Origin: Rufibacter radiotolerans
Lineage (GTDB): Bacteria; Bacteroidota; Bacteroidia; Cytophagales; Hymenobacteraceae
Direction of reading: 5' to 3'
Assembly: GCF_001078055.1 (NCBI RefSeq)
Contig: NZ_CP010777.1
Span: 2,068,408-2,132,407 of the forward strand
DNA: 64,000 nt
Made by a program: the position numbers and the translations under genes. The stretch's first letter is position 1. Each line of letters begins with the position of its first letter. The notes beneath the pieces are model-generated. The model made no database searches and was not told the DNA's origin. It saw only the letters and a program-made list of their open reading frames with translations. Positions 61,544 through 64,000 of this stretch are shown here, one piece after another.

Positions 61544-62566
61544 TTAGAGTTTGGTTACCGTATAGGTGTTGGTAGCCAAGCTGAAGGTGATTCTGTAGTT
61601 ACCTGCAGAGCTAATGGCAATATTATCACCGCCTTGTACCAGGTTTCCACCGCTTCCACCATAGTTAGTACCCCAATCATCATTCAAGCGGAACTTGATT
61701 TCACCAGCCACCAGATTAGTGTTCAGGCTCCAGGTTTGAGTACCGTTATTGTAGGTCAAATCGGTATCAGAATTCCATCCACCGGCAGTGGCACTACCTA
61801 TTACACCCCAGCTGTATTTAGCCATGGCAAGGGTATTGGCATTCAGGTCAAGGGTTAGACGGTACATACCAGCACTTGGAGCAGCAATGTCACCACCAGA
61901 AGTACTTACATTTCCTCCACCGGCATCACCATAAGCGGTATTCCAGTTTTTAGCAGGTGTGATCTTGAACATCAGGTTACCTGGCGTGAAATTAATTATC
62001 CCTGTATAGATACCATTGCTGGTTGGGGAAATTAAGCTGTCAGCAGTAGCCGGGTTCCAGCCTTGGTAAGCACCAGGTACATACACATAAGAAATCAATG
62101 CATATGGATTCACCGTCATGCTCACTACGTTGGAATAAACCGGAGCAAAAGCGGTAGAACCTGTGATTTCAGACTTAACGCGAGTCTCAATTGTAGAATT
62201 TGCACCAGTTGGCAAACTCATAGACAAAAGAAGGGCGTTAAAATCTAAAACAGAATAGCTTCTGGAAGTTATACCACCTGGTATTACCACTTCTTTGGCG
62301 TTGGCAAAGTTGGTACCCGCTTTAGCAAACTGAATGGTATTGGTCAAGGCAGCATCAAATCCGAAATTTGCCTCAGTCCAGGTGAATTTAACCGCTTCTT
62401 TATCCTGGTTCGCTTTACTTAACATCAGGTTATTAGAAGAAGACGTAAAGGCAGCACCTGTACCATTTGTGTTGGCTACAATTCTATCTTCATCTTTCTC
62501 ACAAGAAGAAAATAAGAATAACACCAAACCTAGCAGGCTGAAATGTTTTATTAAAGTTGTTTTCAT
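61544..62566 (-). CDS. susE: SusE-like starch-binding lipoprotein
   Basis: 340 residues. Lipobox LFLFSSC. Architecture: an N-terminal SusE Ig-like domain (VKFTWTEANFGFDAALTNTI, ~45-150) followed by two starch-binding-like domains, the first with VYVPGAYQGWNPATADSLIS and the second with WGVIGSATAGGWNSDTDLTY. Aromatic residues (W in YQGWN and GGWNSD) are typical glucan platforms. It lies 30 bases after the SusD stop on the same strand, as in Sus operons, and holds starch at the outer membrane surface. Confidence 0.93.
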   Translation of the reverse strand: MKTTLIKHFSLLGLVLFLFSSCEKDEDRIVANTNGTGAAFTSSSNNLMLSKANQDKEAVKFTWTEANFGFDAALTNTIQFAKAGTNFANAKEVVIPGGITSRSYSVLDFNALLLSMSLPTGANSTIETRVKSEITGSTAFAPVYSNVVSMTVNPYALISYVYVPGAYQGWNPATADSLISPTSNGIYTGIINFTPGNLMFKITPAKNWNTAYGDAGGGNVSTSGGDIAAPSAGMYRLTLDLNANTLAMAKYSWGVIGSATAGGWNSDTDLTYNNGTQTWSLNTNLVAGEIKFRLNDDWGTNYGGSGGNLVQGGDNIAISSAGNYRITFSLATNTYTVTKL

Positions 62567-62596
62567 ATTTCTCTACTTTAAATTTTTAGATATCCA

Positions 62597-64000
62597 TTAA
62601 TAACCTGGGTTCTGCGTCAGGTTTCTGTTGGCAATGATATCAGTGGCGGGGATTGGGAACAAGTTATAGGTATCACTCACGCCTCTACCAGCTTTCACAC
62701 CACCTTTCCAGGGCCATAAATAAGAAGCAGAAGTAAATCTACCGTAACGGATCAAGTCTGTACGGCGGAAACCTTCCCAGTAAAGCTCACGTCCTCTTTC
62801 ATCCAGAATAAAATCAGTTGAAATACTGGTCACATTCCCTGAGGTATTTCCATAGGCTCTGGTTCTTAATGCATTGATGTACCCTAAAGCAGTAGCTGTG
62901 CTTCCGCCGGTACCGCCACGCAATACAGCTTCAGCATATACCAGGTACATTTCACCTAATCTGAACAAGGGGAAGTCGGTAGAAGTCCAGGTTCCGTTAG
63001 CAGATGGTGCTGTTGCGCCGGTAGAAGTTACGTTTCTGAATTTGGTAACCTTTGGGCCTTCTGCAAAAGAAGTAGGGTCATCCATTTCATACTTGTTTCC
63101 AAAGAACATGGCACGCTTATCTGTGTTGCCGCTATTGTCTGCAAATAAAGCAGGAAGGTTCTTAGTGGCACGAACACCACCCCAACCACCGTTGGGAACA
63201 CCAAAGGCCGCCGGATTCATGTCTCCGTTAATAGATGCATTGATCAAATACGTGGTACCACCCCAGTTCTGAGTTCTTACGCCATCATAATTGATAGATA
63301 AAATGGTCTCAGGGTTGTTCAGGTTATTGTCTGCCAGGAACAGCTGACGGTAGTTGCTTTTCAAGGCATAGCCAGACCCAATTACTTTGCTAGCATACGT
63401 GATAGCCTCTGTATAGCGAGGAGTACCAGTATACACGCCGGCGTTCAGGTAAACACGGGCCAAAAGGGCCCAGGCAGCGGCCTGGTCTGCTCTGCCGTAT
63501 TCATTTTGCTTTGGCGCCACCAATGAAGACTCAATAGCCAGAAGCTCAGACTCTACATATTTGAACAACTCTGCGCGCGACTTCTGCGGCGGGAAGTATT
63601 TTCCAATAGGGTCATTCTCCGTGATGAAAGGAGTATTACCGAAGAGGTCCATGGCTACCCAGTATTGGTAAGCTCTGATGAAACGTGCCTCGGCCCGGTA
63701 TTTTCTGATGTTGTCTGCATCAGCCCCAGAGATTCCTCTTTCGCTTAATTTGGCATCTGTAGACTCCCGAATAAATTCATTGGCCATGGTGATCTGGAAG
63801 AAGATACGGTTGTACAAGCCCGTAATCATCACATTGCTGGATGTCCAACTCAGATTATGGAAATCTGGCAAACCTGGGTCATTCCAAACCACATGCGCCT
63901 CATCTGTGGTCAATTCCTGACTGTTCCAGAATAATCTAAGGAAGTCAGAGGTACCAGCATCAATCCCGGCCAGGTCAGAAGAACCAGCGCCACCGCTACC
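62597..64000 (-). CDS. susD: RagB/SusD-family starch-binding protein (5' end outside window)
   Basis: The visible C-terminal ~467 residues; the frame is open to the window edge, so the signal peptide lies outside. SusD features: LFWNSQELTTDEAHVVWNDP, the helical TPR core (EARFIRAYQYWVAMDLFGNT, WALLARVYLNAGVYTGTPRY) and the C-terminal DERGRELYWEGFRRTDLIRY and YLWPWKGGVKAGRGV. SusD caps its SusC TonB transporter, expected just beyond the right edge. Upstream of susE in the same transcript. Confidence 0.95.
   Translation of the reverse strand, partial: GSGGAGSSDLAGIDAGTSDFLRLFWNSQELTTDEAHVVWNDPGLPDFHNLSWTSSNVMITGLYNRIFFQITMANEFIRESTDAKLSERGISGADADNIRKYRAEARFIRAYQYWVAMDLFGNTPFITENDPIGKYFPPQKSRAELFKYVESELLAIESSLVAPKQNEYGRADQAAAWALLARVYLNAGVYTGTPRYTEAITYASKVIGSGYALKSNYRQLFLADNNLNNPETILSINYDGVRTQNWGGTTYLINASINGDMNPAAFGVPNGGWGGVRATKNLPALFADNSGNTDKRAMFFGNKYEMDDPTSFAEGPKVTKFRNVTSTGATAPSANGTWTSTDFPLFRLGEMYLVYAEAVLRGGTGGSTATALGYINALRTRAYGNTSGNVTSISTDFILDERGRELYWEGFRRTDLIRYGRFTSASYLWPWKGGVKAGRGVSDTYNLFPIPATDIIANRNLTQNPGY

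Overview
The window looks like chromosome of a Bacteroidota member, most likely Cytophagales/Hymenobacteraceae (Rufibacter- or Nibribacter-like; the family-level guess is inference). Supporting signs are RagB/SusD and SusE starch-binding proteins, type IX secretion C-terminal sorting domains, FecI/FecR-type sigma/anti-sigma pairs with an STN-domain TonB receptor, a UMF1 transporter, TAnnTTTG-type -7 elements and few Shine-Dalgarno sequences. No rRNA, CRISPR array, insertion sequence or prophage was seen. There is one tRNA (Ser-GGA).

Layout. 1-2.4 kb: the 3' part of a YtcJ-like amidohydrolase converging on a UMF1-type MFS transporter. 2.5-8.2 kb: a cell-surface signalling unit (ECF sigma factor, FecR anti-sigma factor, GIN-domain lipoprotein, TonB receptor with STN domain). 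8.3-15.1 kb: an AT-richer accessory-looking stretch with an uncharacterised helical-repeat protein, a Thr/Ser-rich mini-protein, a DppA/DppB/DppC-like peptide importer without an ATPase gene, and an unrecognised 88-residue protein closed by two tandem terminators. 15.4-22.4 kb: a minus-strand efflux operon (TetR, TolC, HlyD, two ABC ATPases, two ABC-2 permeases) of YbhGFSR type; one ATPase has a frameshifted C-terminus. 22.6-33 kb: two small unknown genes, tRNA-Ser, asparaginase, TatD, an envelope cluster (two GT2 glycosyltransferases, polysaccharide deacetylase, SpoIIE-type phosphatase, LPG-synthase-like membrane protein), ruvC, a HIT protein and greA. 33-39 kb: the polyphosphate pair (Ppx/GppA phosphatase and Ppk1, convergent) and gyrB. 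39-45.3 kb: ROK sugar kinase, a large secreted multi-domain metallophosphoesterase, a hemerythrin-like protein and a CaCA cation exchanger.

45.5-64 kb is a starch/maltose utilisation locus. Minus-strand susD (cut by the window end), susE and two secreted GH13 enzymes lie towards an off-window partner, presumably susC. The plus-strand unit encodes a neopullulanase-like GH13, beta-phosphoglucomutase, a GH65 maltose-phosphorylase-type enzyme, a lipoprotein alpha-amylase and an SLC45-like sugar transporter. The inferred route is surface amylolysis, then maltose uptake, then phosphorolysis to glucose plus beta-glucose-1-phosphate, then beta-PGM and a glucokinase (possibly the ROK kinase).

The most striking non-coding feature is a dispersed family of 16 recognisable palindromes (GTTTT-x-GGCCTGTTTT-N4-mirror) lying between genes. 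Their arms co-vary, and some copies extend to 26-31 perfect base pairs. The stem base is T-rich 5' and A-rich 3', the reverse of an intrinsic terminator. A second hairpin family (GATTGCAAATC core) is clustered at 49.7-49.85 kb. A strong hairpin plus U-tract also sits in the leader of greA.
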